Source of the DNA: Methylotenera versatilis 79
Lineage (GTDB): Bacteria; Pseudomonadota; Gammaproteobacteria; Burkholderiales; Methylophilaceae
Direction of reading: 5' to 3'
Length of the DNA stretch: 64,000 nucleotides
Assembly: GCF_000384375.1 (NCBI RefSeq)
Contig: NZ_ARVX01000001.1
Location: 1,302,001 to 1,366,000, forward strand
Part shown: one piece after another, positions 36,586 through 45,654 of the stretch
Position numbering within the stretch: the stretch's first letter is position 1
Layout of the letters: each line of letters starts with the position of its first letter
Notes under the pieces: generated by a model
Database searches by the model: none
Told to the model about the DNA's origin: nothing
Seen by the model: the letters and a program-made list of their open reading frames with translations, nothing else
Translations under genes and position numbers: made by a program

Positions 36586-37651
36586 GTTTGACTTTCAGCG
36601 CAATCAGGGCGATTTTGATCTAGACGTAAAATGTCGTTTAAACGCACCAGTTGTTGGTTTGTTTGGCGCATCTGGTGCAGGTAAAAGCACATTGTTGGGT
36701 ATGATTGCAGGATTGGTGAAACCGCACTCAGGCCAACTGATTTTAGATGGCGAATGCTTATTTGATAGTCAGCATGCGATTGATGTTCCCATACATCAGC
36801 GTCGCATAGGCGTGGTGTTTCAGGATAGTCGATTATTCCCACATCTGAATATTCGCGATAATTTAAATTACGGCTTTCTTACATTAAAAGATAAGCGTTT
36901 TAGTTTTAAGCAAATTGTGGATTTGTTAGAAATCGGACATTTGCTGTCGCAAAAACCGCATCAAATCTCTGGTGGAGAAAAACAACGTGTATCACTTGGG
37001 CGTGCCTTACTCACTTCGCCACGTTTGCTTTTATTAGATGAACCGCTGGCTGCATTAGATGTGCGATTAAAGCATCAAATATTGCCGTTTTTACGACGTG
37101 TAAAAGATGAAATCAATATCCCGATGATTTATGTCAGTCATGCGATTGATGAGATTTTATATGTCACATCTGAAATCGTGATCATTGAGCAGGGAAAGTT
37201 GCTGGCGCAGGGGCGTTTTCACGAGATTATTCACCAAGATAATTTGCAGCGTATTGCGCAATCGTTGGGTTTGGAAAATGTGATTGGCGCAGTGATTGCC
37301 AGTCACGATAATAGGTATGGCTCGACCACGTTAAAACATGGCAGTCAAACTATTGTGGCGCCAATAATAACCGCAGATACGGGCGCGCAAATCACGATTT
37401 CTATTCCTGCTTCAAGTATTGCGCTGTCAATATCTCGGTTAGAAAGTGTCACGATACAAAATCAATTACAGGGACAGGTCACAGAGATTAAACAGATTGG
37501 TTATCGTGTATTAGTCACAGTAGATATTGGCGAGAGCCAAATTGTGGCTGAAGTGACAACAAAGGCATTAGAAACGCTGAATATTGTTGTTGGCAATAGT
37601 GTGTATTGTTTGATAAAGGCGCAGGCAATACGTGCGCATGGTTTTATTTAA
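36578..37651 (+). CDS. modC: Molybdate ABC transporter ATP-binding protein ModC
   Basis: ATPase of the molybdate importer. Walker A GASGAGKST (about 31-39), signature SGGEKQRV (about 132-139), and Walker B LLLLDEPLAALD (about 151-162) are intact; the last 70 residues form a molybdate-binding (Mop/TOBE) domain. The start at ATG 36578 has a GGGAG site eight bases upstream and the usual short ModC N-terminus; a TTG at 36551 is not needed. At 357 residues it is normal. It is adjacent to the formate dehydrogenase operon, whose enzyme needs molybdenum. Confidence 0.93.
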   Translation: MIEFDFQRNQGDFDLDVKCRLNAPVVGLFGASGAGKSTLLGMIAGLVKPHSGQLILDGECLFDSQHAIDVPIHQRRIGVVFQDSRLFPHLNIRDNLNYGFLTLKDKRFSFKQIVDLLEIGHLLSQKPHQISGGEKQRVSLGRALLTSPRLLLLDEPLAALDVRLKHQILPFLRRVKDEINIPMIYVSHAIDEILYVTSEIVIIEQGKLLAQGRFHEIIHQDNLQRIAQSLGLENVIGAVIASHDNRYGSTTLKHGSQTIVAPIITADTGAQITISIPASSIALSISRLESVTIQNQLQGQVTEIKQIGYRVLVTVDIGESQIVAEVTTKALETLNIVVGNSVYCLIKAQAIRAHGFI

Positions 37652-37732
37652 CAACTAACTTATGGCAAATAACGTGATTGCCACATTAAAAATATCCAAG
37701 CAAAACGTTCCAAATAAAACGTTCAGTGCAAC

Positions 37733-39385
37733 TTAGTTAACATGTTGAAACAGTCGAAAATATTCGTGGCGATCGCTGATGCGCTTTCCGTTCCAGATCA
37801 GTTTCCAGTCAGCGCCAGGGTCAATTTTTTCACGACCTTTATCTTCTTGAATTAAGTACAAATCGCAATTAAGATTTTGTTCTTTTTCAAACGCTTGGGT
37901 TTTTACATTGGCATAATAATGCAATAAATCGCGCTGACTTTCGCCCAAACGATTACTGGTAATACAGGCGAATTCTTTAGGCAACGCATCTTTTAATTGC
38001 GTAAACACCGTGCTATAACTGCGCGCAGAATCAATCATTGGTAGCCACAATGTCATCAATAATGTCCATACACAGGTCATACCAATGGCCCAGTTAGTTG
38101 CACCTGAACGGTTAGAATGTTGCGCGCGAAATATCGCGAATAACCATATCAAGCTGACAGCGATGGCGAATATCACCGCTATAAAGTTGAAATCAAGTTG
38201 TGTCACGCCAGATAAAAAAGCGAGTCGTTCTTTGATTTTAGCTGGACTACCAGTCATCATCGCAATCCAGCCCAGCCAAATCAAGCTGCTCATTAAGCCA
38301 AACAAAATCAGGCCAAACCAATTCAATGCGCCAGCGGTGCCGCGCTTTAGGGTTTCAATACTGCCACCCGCCATGGCGGTTAAAGGAATTAACAATGGCA
38401 GCGCAAAGATATCTTTGCGATCAGCACCAAAGCCGATTAATACCCAAGCGACCAGCGTAAAGGTAAGAATCAGTTGGAATCTTGGTTTGCTGAGCAATTG
38501 CGCCCGATAACGCCAAGCGCCCCAAATGGCTAGCGGTAAAGCTGGCCATGCATACCATAATAATGTTTTCAGGAAATACACATGATAAGAATCATTGAAT
38601 TGCGCAAACGATTGTAACCACCAAGCATTGAAAAGTTCTGGATGGAAAATCAGGCATAAAGCTGGCCATATCGCTAAAAATGGACTGGCAATTGCAATGG
38701 CAATTGCGACAACATACAGAAAACTTTTGCTACGCCAAAAACTAAACAGGCACGGCAATATTAAGCATGTGGCCAAGAGAATAGATAAAGGCAACAAACC
38801 TGTTGATAAAAAACTAACAGTCAGTCCAAAAGCCAACAAAACGCTTGCTCGATAGGGCCGTCTTTTGCTTAAAGCCAACGCATAAAATCCAGCCGCTAAA
38901 CCAGTTAAACTTGCGACTGCAGGTGTTAACGTATGGGCGCTGACAATTAGGCCGAGCGAGCCCATGAACACGAATGTGGTTTGCCGACCGATGCCTTTAT
39001 CCCACAACTCACGCCCAGCCATGCCAATCATAAGCAGGGTGATTAACATCCATAAGCCAGAAGCGATACGTGCTGCATCATGCAAGGGTAATATGGGTTG
39101 CAACACTTTGGCCAGCAAGGTGGCGCTTAAATAAAATAAGGGCGGGTCAACAATGTTGGGATTGCCAGCAGAATTAGGCGCTAAATACTGGCTAGAGTCC
39201 AGCATGTTTTTGATGATGCTAATACTGTGCGACTCAAATGGTTTCCAAGGTGCGTGACCAATTAAACCCATAAACAACCAAACCGCACATAGCACTAATA
39301 ATAAGTGCGTTTTTGCACGCTCACCCACGCGCGCGCGCGGGGTAGACATATTTCCTTGCCAGTCATGTTCTAGATCGAAGCGCAT
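37733..39385 (-). CDS. ArnT-like membrane glycosyltransferase (GT83)
   Basis: Polytopic inner-membrane protein with about 12 helices. The N-terminal APWKPFESHSISIIKNML segment and the following PPLFYLSATLL are typical of the ArnT/PMT family, which moves a sugar from an undecaprenyl carrier to lipid A or another acceptor. Donor and acceptor here are unknown. A second possible start at 39349 (MSTPRARVG) has an AAGGA site only three bases away. It stands alone, convergent with modC. An alternating CG run lies just inside the gene near 39329-39339. Confidence 0.8.
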   Translation of the reverse strand: MRFDLEHDWQGNMSTPRARVGERAKTHLLLVLCAVWLFMGLIGHAPWKPFESHSISIIKNMLDSSQYLAPNSAGNPNIVDPPLFYLSATLLAKVLQPILPLHDAARIASGLWMLITLLMIGMAGRELWDKGIGRQTTFVFMGSLGLIVSAHTLTPAVASLTGLAAGFYALALSKRRPYRASVLLAFGLTVSFLSTGLLPLSILLATCLILPCLFSFWRSKSFLYVVAIAIAIASPFLAIWPALCLIFHPELFNAWWLQSFAQFNDSYHVYFLKTLLWYAWPALPLAIWGAWRYRAQLLSKPRFQLILTFTLVAWVLIGFGADRKDIFALPLLIPLTAMAGGSIETLKRGTAGALNWFGLILFGLMSSLIWLGWIAMMTGSPAKIKERLAFLSGVTQLDFNFIAVIFAIAVSLIWLFAIFRAQHSNRSGATNWAIGMTCVWTLLMTLWLPMIDSARSYSTVFTQLKDALPKEFACITSNRLGESQRDLLHYYANVKTQAFEKEQNLNCDLYLIQEDKGREKIDPGADWKLIWNGKRISDRHEYFRLFQHVN

Positions 39386-39496
39386 TGATTGCCGTTGTTG
39401 AATTTATTTGTCTATTTTAGCACTGCTTATTTTGCAACTGCTTAAATTAATCATTTAACAAATACTGATTAAATAAAACGCAAATAGCACGAAAAT

Positions 39497-39523
39497 AAAA
39501 AAGGCAGCTAAGCTGCCTTTTTT
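39497..39523. terminator. Terminator after rpmE2
   Basis: Stem aaaaaggcagc/gctgcctttt with a 3-base loop, with A and T runs on either side; it works for the leftward rpmE2 transcript and possibly both directions. Confidence 0.88.
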
Positions 39524-39542
39524 GCCAAACACAAGCATTGAA

Positions 39543-39785
39543 TTACATGCCGTATTTTTGTTTGAATTTCTCAACACGACCAGCAGTGTCTAAAATCATT
39601 TGTTTGCCAGTGTAGAACGGGTGTGATTTTGAAGAAACTTCAATTTTAACCAGTGGATATTCTTTACCATCTGTCCATTTGATAGTGTCACGGGCAGAAA
39701 TGGTTGAGCGTGTAACAAAACTGAAGTCTGCACCAATGTCTTGGAACACTACTTCTCTGTATTCTGGATGAATTCCGTCTTTCAT
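39543..39785 (-). CDS. rpmE2: Ribosomal protein L31 type B
   Basis: Large-subunit ribosomal protein, the zinc-independent form: there are no Cys residues, in contrast with the zinc-binding L31. It begins [16 protein letters not shown] and has the [12 protein letters not shown] segment conserved in type B. At 80 residues it is normal. It lies 136 bases downstream of rho on the same strand, a pairing common in Proteobacteria. Confidence 0.96.
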   Translation of the reverse strand: MKDGIHPEYREVVFQDIGADFSFVTRSTISARDTIKWTDGKEYPLVKIEVSSKSHPFYTGKQMILDTAGRVEKFKQKYGM

Positions 39786-39921
39786 GATATAGCCTCGCTG
39801 TTTATTTGCCGAAAGATACGGCAGTAATTAATTTGCACTAAAATTGCAATAGACGCGCATTATATTGAGTTTTGCGTTGATGCGCAAGGCTGAATATTTG
39901 GGTCATTTTGAGTGTTAAGTA

Positions 39922-41181
39922 TTAACCGCGGCGCATGCTGTCAAAAAAATCCGCATTGTTTTTAGTGGCTTTGATTTTATCTAACAAGAATTCCATCGCT
40001 TCTAAATCGTCCATTGGATAAAGCAGTTTACGCAACACCCAAATTTTCTGTAATACATCTTTTTCGATGAGCAACTCTTCTTTACGCGTGCCCGATTTAT
40101 TAACGTTAATGGCTGGATAGAGGCGTTTTTCAGCCATTTTACGGTCAAGATGGATTTCCATATTGCCCGTACCTTTAAACTCTTCGTAAATCACATCATC
40201 CATGCGCGAGCCTGTATCGACCAGTGCTGTGGCGATAATCGTTAATGAACCGCCTTCTTCAATATTTCGTGCTGCACCAAAGAAACGTTTAGGACGTTGC
40301 AACGCATTTGCATCCACACCACCAGTTAATACTTTGCCGGATGAAGGAATGACTGTGTTGTAAGCGCGTGCTAAGCGGGTGATTGAATCTAGTAAAATCA
40401 CCACATCTTTTTTATGCTCAACTAAGCGTTTGGCTTTTTCTAGCACCATTTCAGCCACTTGCACATGGCGGGTTGCAGGTTCATCAAAGGTTGAAGCAAC
40501 TACCTCACCTTTTACAGAACGCGTCATTTCAGTCACTTCTTCAGGGCGTTCATCAATCAGCAAAACAATCAGAATCACATCGGGATGGTTGGCGGTAATG
40601 GCATGTGCAATATTTTGCATCATCACCGTTTTACCGCTTTTCGGGCTGGCGACTAATAATCCGCGTTGACCGCGGCCAATTGGTGCAATCATATCAATCA
40701 CGCGACTAGTGATATTTTCTTCACCGCGAATATCGCGTTCTAAAGTGAGGGGGATTGTTGGGAAAAGTGGTGTTAAATTTTCAAACAGAATTTTATGCTT
40801 GGTGTTTTCTGGTGCTTCACCATTCACTTGGTCAACTTTTACTAAAGCAAAGTAACGTTCGCCATCTTTCGGTGTGCGAATTTCACCTTGAATGCTATCA
40901 CCTGTGTGCAGATTAAAACGGCGAATTTGCGAAGGTGAAACGTAAATATCATCAGGCCCAGCAAGATAAGACGTATCGGGTGAGCGTAAAAATCCAAATC
41001 CATCTTGTAGCACTTCTAATGTACCGTCACCAAAAATACTGTCACCTTTTTTTGCTTTATTTTTTAATATGGCAAAAATCAAATCTTGCTTACGCATACG
41101 GCTTGCGTTGTCGATTTCGTTGGTAATTGCCATTTCAACGAGTTCGGTGACAGGTAGGTGTTTTAGATCAGATAAATGCAT
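39922..41181 (-). CDS. rho: Transcription termination factor Rho
   Basis: RNA-dependent hexameric helicase ending transcripts. The N-terminal Rho helix-bundle and cold-shock RNA-binding domain (about 1-125, with DGFGFLRS), Walker [10 protein letters not shown] (about 180), Walker [18 protein letters not shown] (about 257-273) and the Q- and R-loops are present. At 419 residues it is the usual length. The mRNA around the start holds a small dyad (gagag/ctctc) that covers the likely ribosome site. Confidence 0.98.
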   Translation of the reverse strand: MHLSDLKHLPVTELVEMAITNEIDNASRMRKQDLIFAILKNKAKKGDSIFGDGTLEVLQDGFGFLRSPDTSYLAGPDDIYVSPSQIRRFNLHTGDSIQGEIRTPKDGERYFALVKVDQVNGEAPENTKHKILFENLTPLFPTIPLTLERDIRGEENITSRVIDMIAPIGRGQRGLLVASPKSGKTVMMQNIAHAITANHPDVILIVLLIDERPEEVTEMTRSVKGEVVASTFDEPATRHVQVAEMVLEKAKRLVEHKKDVVILLDSITRLARAYNTVIPSSGKVLTGGVDANALQRPKRFFGAARNIEEGGSLTIIATALVDTGSRMDDVIYEEFKGTGNMEIHLDRKMAEKRLYPAINVNKSGTRKEELLIEKDVLQKIWVLRKLLYPMDDLEAMEFLLDKIKATKNNADFFDSMRRG

Positions 41182-41234
41182 GAGAGAACTCTCTAGAAGT
41201 GACTAACTAAGGGATAGTTTGTATGATGAAGTGA

Positions 41235-41275
41235 TAAAAAATGTCTAGTTTCTGATTGGATGGTAGAAACTAGAC
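41235..41275 (-). terminator. Terminator between trxA and rho
   Basis: A perfect 11-pair stem (41243-41253 with 41265-41275) and 11-base loop. Read leftward it is followed by a run of six U residues, so it ends the trxA transcript ahead of rho. Confidence 0.85.
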
Positions 41276-41299
41276 GTATTCGAAAAAAGGCTTATATAT

Positions 41300-41626
41300 T
41301 TAGATGTTGCTATCAATAAATGCTGTTAATTGAGATTTTGATAATGCACCGACTTTGGTGGCTTCAACACTACCGTTTTTAAATAACATTAAGGTTGGAA
41401 TGCCGCGAATGCCATATTTTGGCGGTGTTTGTTGATTATCATCAATATTCAGTTTGGCTACTTTTAAACGGCCAGCATATTCTTTGCTAATGTCATCCAA
41501 GATTGGCGCAATCATTTTGCAAGGCCCACACCATTCTGCCCAATAATCCACTAAAACTGGAAGGGAAGATTGCAATACTTCCTGCTCAAAAGCAGCATCG
41601 CTTAAATGGGTAATGTTTTCGCTCAT
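41300..41626 (-). CDS. trxA: Thioredoxin
   Basis: Cytoplasmic dithiol electron carrier. The active site is WCGPC (C33, C36), followed by KMIAP; the cis-Pro segment is [11 protein letters not shown]. At 108 residues it is standard. It is the likely reductant for Bcp (8.5 kb). It is located upstream of rho, as in many Proteobacteria. Confidence 0.97.
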   Translation of the reverse strand: MSENITHLSDAAFEQEVLQSSLPVLVDYWAEWCGPCKMIAPILDDISKEYAGRLKVAKLNIDDNQQTPPKYGIRGIPTLMLFKNGSVEATKVGALSKSQLTAFIDSNI

Positions 41627-41844
41627 GGTGACCTCGGTGTAGAAATTTTACGATTGACTGAATAGTGTACGATAACTTAAATATGATGGCTATCTTTGAT
41701 AATTAAATAGCGTCGATTAACGTATTTTCAAGTAATTAACAAAAATATAATTAACTTAATAGGTTGTAACGATAATAATTTATTCAGTACAGACTAACTT
41801 TTAACTAAATAACTAGTTTTGCTAGTATAACAATAGTAATTGAT

Positions 41845-43401
41845 TTATATCAAGCTGTATTGAAAGCGCTCAAAACTCGCGGTGCGCTCTACCAATTGCG
41901 TGATTTGCACGTTGCTCACCGCATTATTGTGATGAAGCTCCAAAGTACTACCGATTTTGCATAAGCCAACAGCCGTAATAATGCTTGCAGGTTGTTTTAA
42001 TGCCGCTAATTCAGGCAATAACAAGGCTTCATTTTCTAGCGCATTATTGTCGGCTCTCACACTGACAGCAGAAGCACTGGGTGAAATAAGCTGCAAGCCC
42101 ACATCTAATTGTTTTAATTCGTTCACTTTGGCCCAGCGTAACACAGCCAGCTCCCACATTTTTGTACTATTGTCTTTCATCGCGACAACATCGCCAATTT
42201 GTGCGGTGGCTTGAGATGAATTGAATTTACGTAGCGCATAGCCGCCCGCACTGACATTTAAGATTTGCCAGCGCGATGGTCGATAGATACCGTTTGTACC
42301 CAAGCCGCTAATACTTTGATGTGGGCTGAAATGTGATGCGACTTCACGAATCAAATGATGCGTGGAGTTGATGCCAATACCTAATTCTACTCCATCGCTT
42401 TTTTTGCTTCTAGAGAATACACGTTGCGGTGTTTTACCATATTGTTTAATTAAATGCGCGAGTAAATCTGCAAAATGCGTCTCTATGGCATTTTTAGGCA
42501 TACTGCCATCGTTCGGCACAATGCCTTCACGTAGTAATTTAATGTGCTGATGTATTTGTCTTGCTAAATTGACAGTGACCAGCAGAATATCGGTGCTTCC
42601 ATCGGGAATAGTCTTATTTTTAACAAAGGCAGTCGGCGGCTGATTGCCATTTAGTGCAACTAAAAATACACCAGTAGGATTTTCAACAAAACCGAGCGGT
42701 CTTAACTCTGCTTGATGGGCGACATTACCTAAGTAGCTATCGATTTTGACAATATCTTGGTTGGCAAAATGTTGCGGATTAGCAAGGTTAAGTAGCAATA
42801 TCTGCGTGTAAATCAAATTGACAGAACTGGCATTCGCGCTGGTGTAATGCTCCGCGACAGGCAGTTTTTCGGCAGATTGTTGCAACGCACAGTAATAAAG
42901 CTGATGTAATTCACCCCACAATATAATTGGTGTGCTGGCGTAAGTAAGATGGTGAATCAGCGCGATTTCTTTGCAGGCATGAATCGCACGTTGGATCACT
43001 AATGCAGTCGTTTTGCTGCTATTTAAGTTGAGGATTTTATTTTGTAAATCCACCAGCGCAAATTTATAGCCAAACGCAAATTCTTGCCATAACTGTTCTG
43101 CAGCACTGGCAAAAGCTTGCTCATTTTTAGAAATAGGCAAGCTGGCATTGCTGAAATGTGGGATTAAGTCTTGATAAATTTGAATTGCTGCTGGGCGATA
43201 AAGCTCTAACGCATTCAGACGATTGGTAAATGCGACTTTTTGACTGTTGATGATTTGCAGTTCTTCAATTAAGTCGGTTGCCGCTCGAATTGGATCGCCA
43301 AAAGGTAGGTTTTGTATGAATTCGTTGATTTTGTGCGCGCGAGTTTCAGCCAACAAAATTGGATTGTTATCTAGATTTGGTAGCTTAAGACTAATCGGCA
43401 T
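41845..43401 (-). CDS. Conserved protein with PilZ-like C-terminal domain
   Basis: Large soluble protein of about 518 residues with no recognised enzyme motif. Residues about 1-380 are mainly helical and unassigned. The last part (about 385-500) holds a PilZ-like pattern, RWQILNVSAGGYALRKF, where the N-x-S-x-x-G core of c-di-GMP-binding PilZ domains can be seen; the upstream Arg pair is not clear. The start at 43401 has GGAG at a good distance; a TTG at 43416 is less likely. It is divergent from the tlpA-like gene. Identification as c-di-GMP receptor is tentative. Confidence 0.65.
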   Translation of the reverse strand: MPISLKLPNLDNNPILLAETRAHKINEFIQNLPFGDPIRAATDLIEELQIINSQKVAFTNRLNALELYRPAAIQIYQDLIPHFSNASLPISKNEQAFASAAEQLWQEFAFGYKFALVDLQNKILNLNSSKTTALVIQRAIHACKEIALIHHLTYASTPIILWGELHQLYYCALQQSAEKLPVAEHYTSANASSVNLIYTQILLLNLANPQHFANQDIVKIDSYLGNVAHQAELRPLGFVENPTGVFLVALNGNQPPTAFVKNKTIPDGSTDILLVTVNLARQIHQHIKLLREGIVPNDGSMPKNAIETHFADLLAHLIKQYGKTPQRVFSRSKKSDGVELGIGINSTHHLIREVASHFSPHQSISGLGTNGIYRPSRWQILNVSAGGYALRKFNSSQATAQIGDVVAMKDNSTKMWELAVLRWAKVNELKQLDVGLQLISPSASAVSVRADNNALENEALLLPELAALKQPASIITAVGLCKIGSTLELHHNNAVSNVQITQLVERTASFERFQYSLI

Positions 43402-43440
43402 ATAAACTCCACACAATGTCTTAATATATTAAGAGCTAAT

Positions 43441-43470
43441 TTAAAGTTTGTCACTTTAAAGTTTGTCGCT
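43441..43470. repeat. 15-base tandem repeat
   Basis: Two units, ttaaagtttgtcact and ttaaagtttgtcgct, with one mismatch, then a weaker third unit (ttatcaatttatcac). They lie 40 bases ahead of the PilZ-like gene, within the divergent promoter region, and may be protein-binding sites. Confidence 0.7.
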
Positions 43471-43630
43471 TTATCAATTTATCACGCTAATTTTAAAGAA
43501 TTAATTTAAAAAAATCATTCATTTAAAAGAATTCAACAGGTTTGTTGAATAAACCATTTTGGTGAACGAATAAGCTTCACATTAAGCCTAAATTTTGTAC
43601 AATAATCTGAACTGTATATTGAGAGAATAG

Positions 43631-44152
43631 ATGCGATTGAAAAATATGATTTTTGTTAAAGAACCGTTCTTAATATTGGTGTTAATAAGTGTTATTTTTA
43701 GCATGAGTTTTGCGGCTAACGGCGCAGAACGTCTGCAAAATAAGGGCTTCGTTTTAAGTGATACGACTGGCAAAAAGCATGCGTTATCTCAATACAAAGG
43801 CAAATGGGTGATCGTGAATTACTGGGCAACATGGTGTCCGCCATGCTTAGAGGAAGTGCCTGATTTGGTGGCACTGTACGATAGCCGCAAAAATAAAGAT
43901 GTGATGTTGCTGGGCGTTGCGTTTGATTACCAAGATGCAAAAGAGGTCGCCGATTATGTAGACGATATGCTGATGTCTTACCCGATAGTGCTGGGTGACG
44001 ATGAAGTGATTAAGCAGATTGGTACTGCAGAAGTAATGCCAACCACTTATATTTACAACCCGCGCGGGGAATTGGTTAAAACCAAGCGCGGGCTGGTGAC
44101 TAAAGTTTATCTTGAAGATATTATTGCGAAAGGAAGTTCAAAAACGCATTAA
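43631..44152 (+). CDS. TlpA/ResA-like thiol-disulfide protein
   Basis: Membrane-anchored or exported thioredoxin-fold protein. A hydrophobic N-terminal segment (about 11-29, ending SFAA) is followed by a thioredoxin domain with WCPPC (C69, C72) and the cis-Pro loop VMPTTYIYN. This family keeps periplasmic cysteines reduced, for example for cytochrome c heme attachment. At 173 residues it is typical. It may serve the cytochromes of methanol oxidation; that link is inference. Confidence 0.88.
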   Translation: MRLKNMIFVKEPFLILVLISVIFSMSFAANGAERLQNKGFVLSDTTGKKHALSQYKGKWVIVNYWATWCPPCLEEVPDLVALYDSRKNKDVMLLGVAFDYQDAKEVADYVDDMLMSYPIVLGDDEVIKQIGTAEVMPTTYIYNPRGELVKTKRGLVTKVYLEDIIAKGSSKTH

Positions 44153-44218
44153 TTAAAAACTGCTCATAAAAAAGTGTTAAGTATTTTTTAAGACTTAATT
44201 CTTAAGCACTAAATTTAC

Positions 44219-44518
44219 TTAAACAGGCGCTTCTATACTTTTACCATCTGCATCTAAAATATTGAGCTGGTTTTCATCGGCAAACTGCATTAACTGGGCA
44301 AAACCTGCTGGGTTGCTATCTTTTAAACGCATGTCCACAGCCAGACATCGCACACCATTCATTACTTTTGGTTTTAAATAGGGCGAATACACCAGTTTTT
44401 TGTTTGGACCAAAGCTGGCGTAAGTGCTACAAGTTCTATCGACCCAATCGCTCGGACGAAAAGGTTTACCAGCACGCGTCAGGCCTTCAATAATAATTTC
44501 TACCGCTTTTAGAGTCAT
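44219..44518 (-). CDS. DUF3579 family protein
   Basis: Small cytoplasmic protein of 99 residues found mainly in Betaproteobacteria. The family pattern IIEGLTRAGKPFRPSDWVDR is at residues 8-27, and VMNGVRCLAVDMRLK in the middle. No function is known. It follows the BON-domain lipoprotein gene by 16 bases on the same strand. Confidence 0.85.
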   Translation of the reverse strand: MTLKAVEIIIEGLTRAGKPFRPSDWVDRTCSTYASFGPNKKLVYSPYLKPKVMNGVRCLAVDMRLKDSNPAGFAQLMQFADENQLNILDADGKSIEAPV

Positions 44519-44534
44519 TTTTAGCTACTTAACT

Positions 44535-45119
44535 TTATTGAATGAATTCAAATAATTTAACTACTTTGCTCACACCATCGGTGTTGCGTGCAATCTCTAC
44601 GGCAGCATCTGCTTCTGCCTGATTAACTAAACCAAGTAAGTAAACGACACCATTTTCTGTAACCACTTTAACGTAATTAGCTGGGAATTTATTTTCAGTA
44701 ACGAATTTACCTTTAATCTTAGAGGTGATGTAAGTATCGTTGCTGCGAGAGCCAATTGAGCTTTTCGGCGCTACAACAAGTTCATTGGTCACAGTGCGAA
44801 TATTTTCGACTTCTTTCATTAAAGACTCTGCTTTAGCCAAGCGTTCTGCATCTGGCACTTCGCCAGTTAATAACACGTTACGGTTATAACTTGTCACGTT
44901 AACGTGCGCTTCTTCACCTAAATTTGTTTCCATCTTTCTATTGGCTTTAATCTGAATGCCTTGATCTTCTACATAAAAACCAGAAGTGCGTCTATCCGAT
45001 GCAATGGCGCCACCAGCGACAGCGCCGCCCACAGCAACCGGCACACAAGCAGCCAGTTGACTGACTATTGCGGCAGCCAAAAAAAGCTTAATAGTTGTAA
45101 GTTTAATGGTTGAATTCAT
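44535..45119 (-). CDS. BON-domain lipoprotein (DolP/OsmY-like)
   Basis: Predicted outer-membrane lipoprotein. The lipobox QLAAC gives lipidated C25, followed by a Gly-rich stretch. Two BON domains (about 50-115 and 125-194) follow, with the GEVP and LLGLVNQAEADAAVEIARNTDGV motifs. This is the layout of DolP (YraP), which supports outer-membrane integrity. It lies near yraN and rsmI, as does yraP in E. coli. The start at ATG 45119 has a good GGAG site; TTG 45131 is rejected. Confidence 0.9.
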   Translation of the reverse strand: MNSTIKLTTIKLFLAAAIVSQLAACVPVAVGGAVAGGAIASDRRTSGFYVEDQGIQIKANRKMETNLGEEAHVNVTSYNRNVLLTGEVPDAERLAKAESLMKEVENIRTVTNELVVAPKSSIGSRSNDTYITSKIKGKFVTENKFPANYVKVVTENGVVYLLGLVNQAEADAAVEIARNTDGVSKVVKLFEFIQ

Positions 45120-45182
45120 TGCATACTCCAAATAACGGTTAATTTTTGCGAATGATACGCGCTTTGACCATTGAGTGCATCA

Positions 45183-45536
45183 TCATGCATCAAATGCATT
45201 ACGCACCCATTCAATATTTTCTGTGTCTAATTTAGACATTAACACTGCATCAAAACGACATTGGCTTTCGCCATGTGTTTGTAAATAATGTTGCGCGGTT
45301 AAGATTAATTTCTGCTTTTTGTGTGTCGTAATACTAGCGCCAGCATTGCCAAACTGCTGGTTGCTCCTCAATCTTACTTCAATAAATACCAGTGTTTTGG
45401 CGTCCATCATAATCAAATCAATCTCGCCAAAACGGCAGTGATAATTTTGCGTCACCATTTTAAGTCCGTGATTCTGCAAAAAAGTTGCAGCTAATTTTTC
45501 AGCCTCAAACCCTGCATTATTTTGATTCATTTTCAT
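45183..45536 (-). CDS. yraN: YraN family protein (UPF0102)
   Basis: Small protein with a restriction-endonuclease-like fold. The conserved acidic core FGEIDLIMMDAKTLVFIEVRLR is at about residues 36-57. At 117 residues it is normal. It is divergent from rsmI, the classic arrangement in Proteobacteria. Its function is not established. Confidence 0.9.
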   Translation of the reverse strand: MKMNQNNAGFEAEKLAATFLQNHGLKMVTQNYHCRFGEIDLIMMDAKTLVFIEVRLRSNQQFGNAGASITTHKKQKLILTAQHYLQTHGESQCRFDAVLMSKLDTENIEWVRNAFDA

Positions 45537-45654
45537 CGGTTAAGTGTTGCCTATAAATCAAAACGGTTTATGACGGATTATTCATTATTAAGGATTATTT
45601 AATAGAAGTTAAATTTTTAATATTTTAAGCATGGCTTTGGCTTAAAATTACACA

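Noticed and set aside
37652-37732. Terminator between modC and the glycosyltransferase gene
   Set aside because: An inverted repeat (tggcaa/ttgcca) is present, but the stem is weak and no T run follows on either strand.
39329-39339. Alternating CG run as a regulatory or Z-DNA element
   Set aside because: It encodes Arg/Ala codons within the N-terminus of the glycosyltransferase gene; short and without further support.
44173-44210. Terminator after the TlpA-like gene
   Set aside because: Dyads agtgttaag/cttaagcact are imperfect, with a large loop and no T run, so a terminator is not supported.
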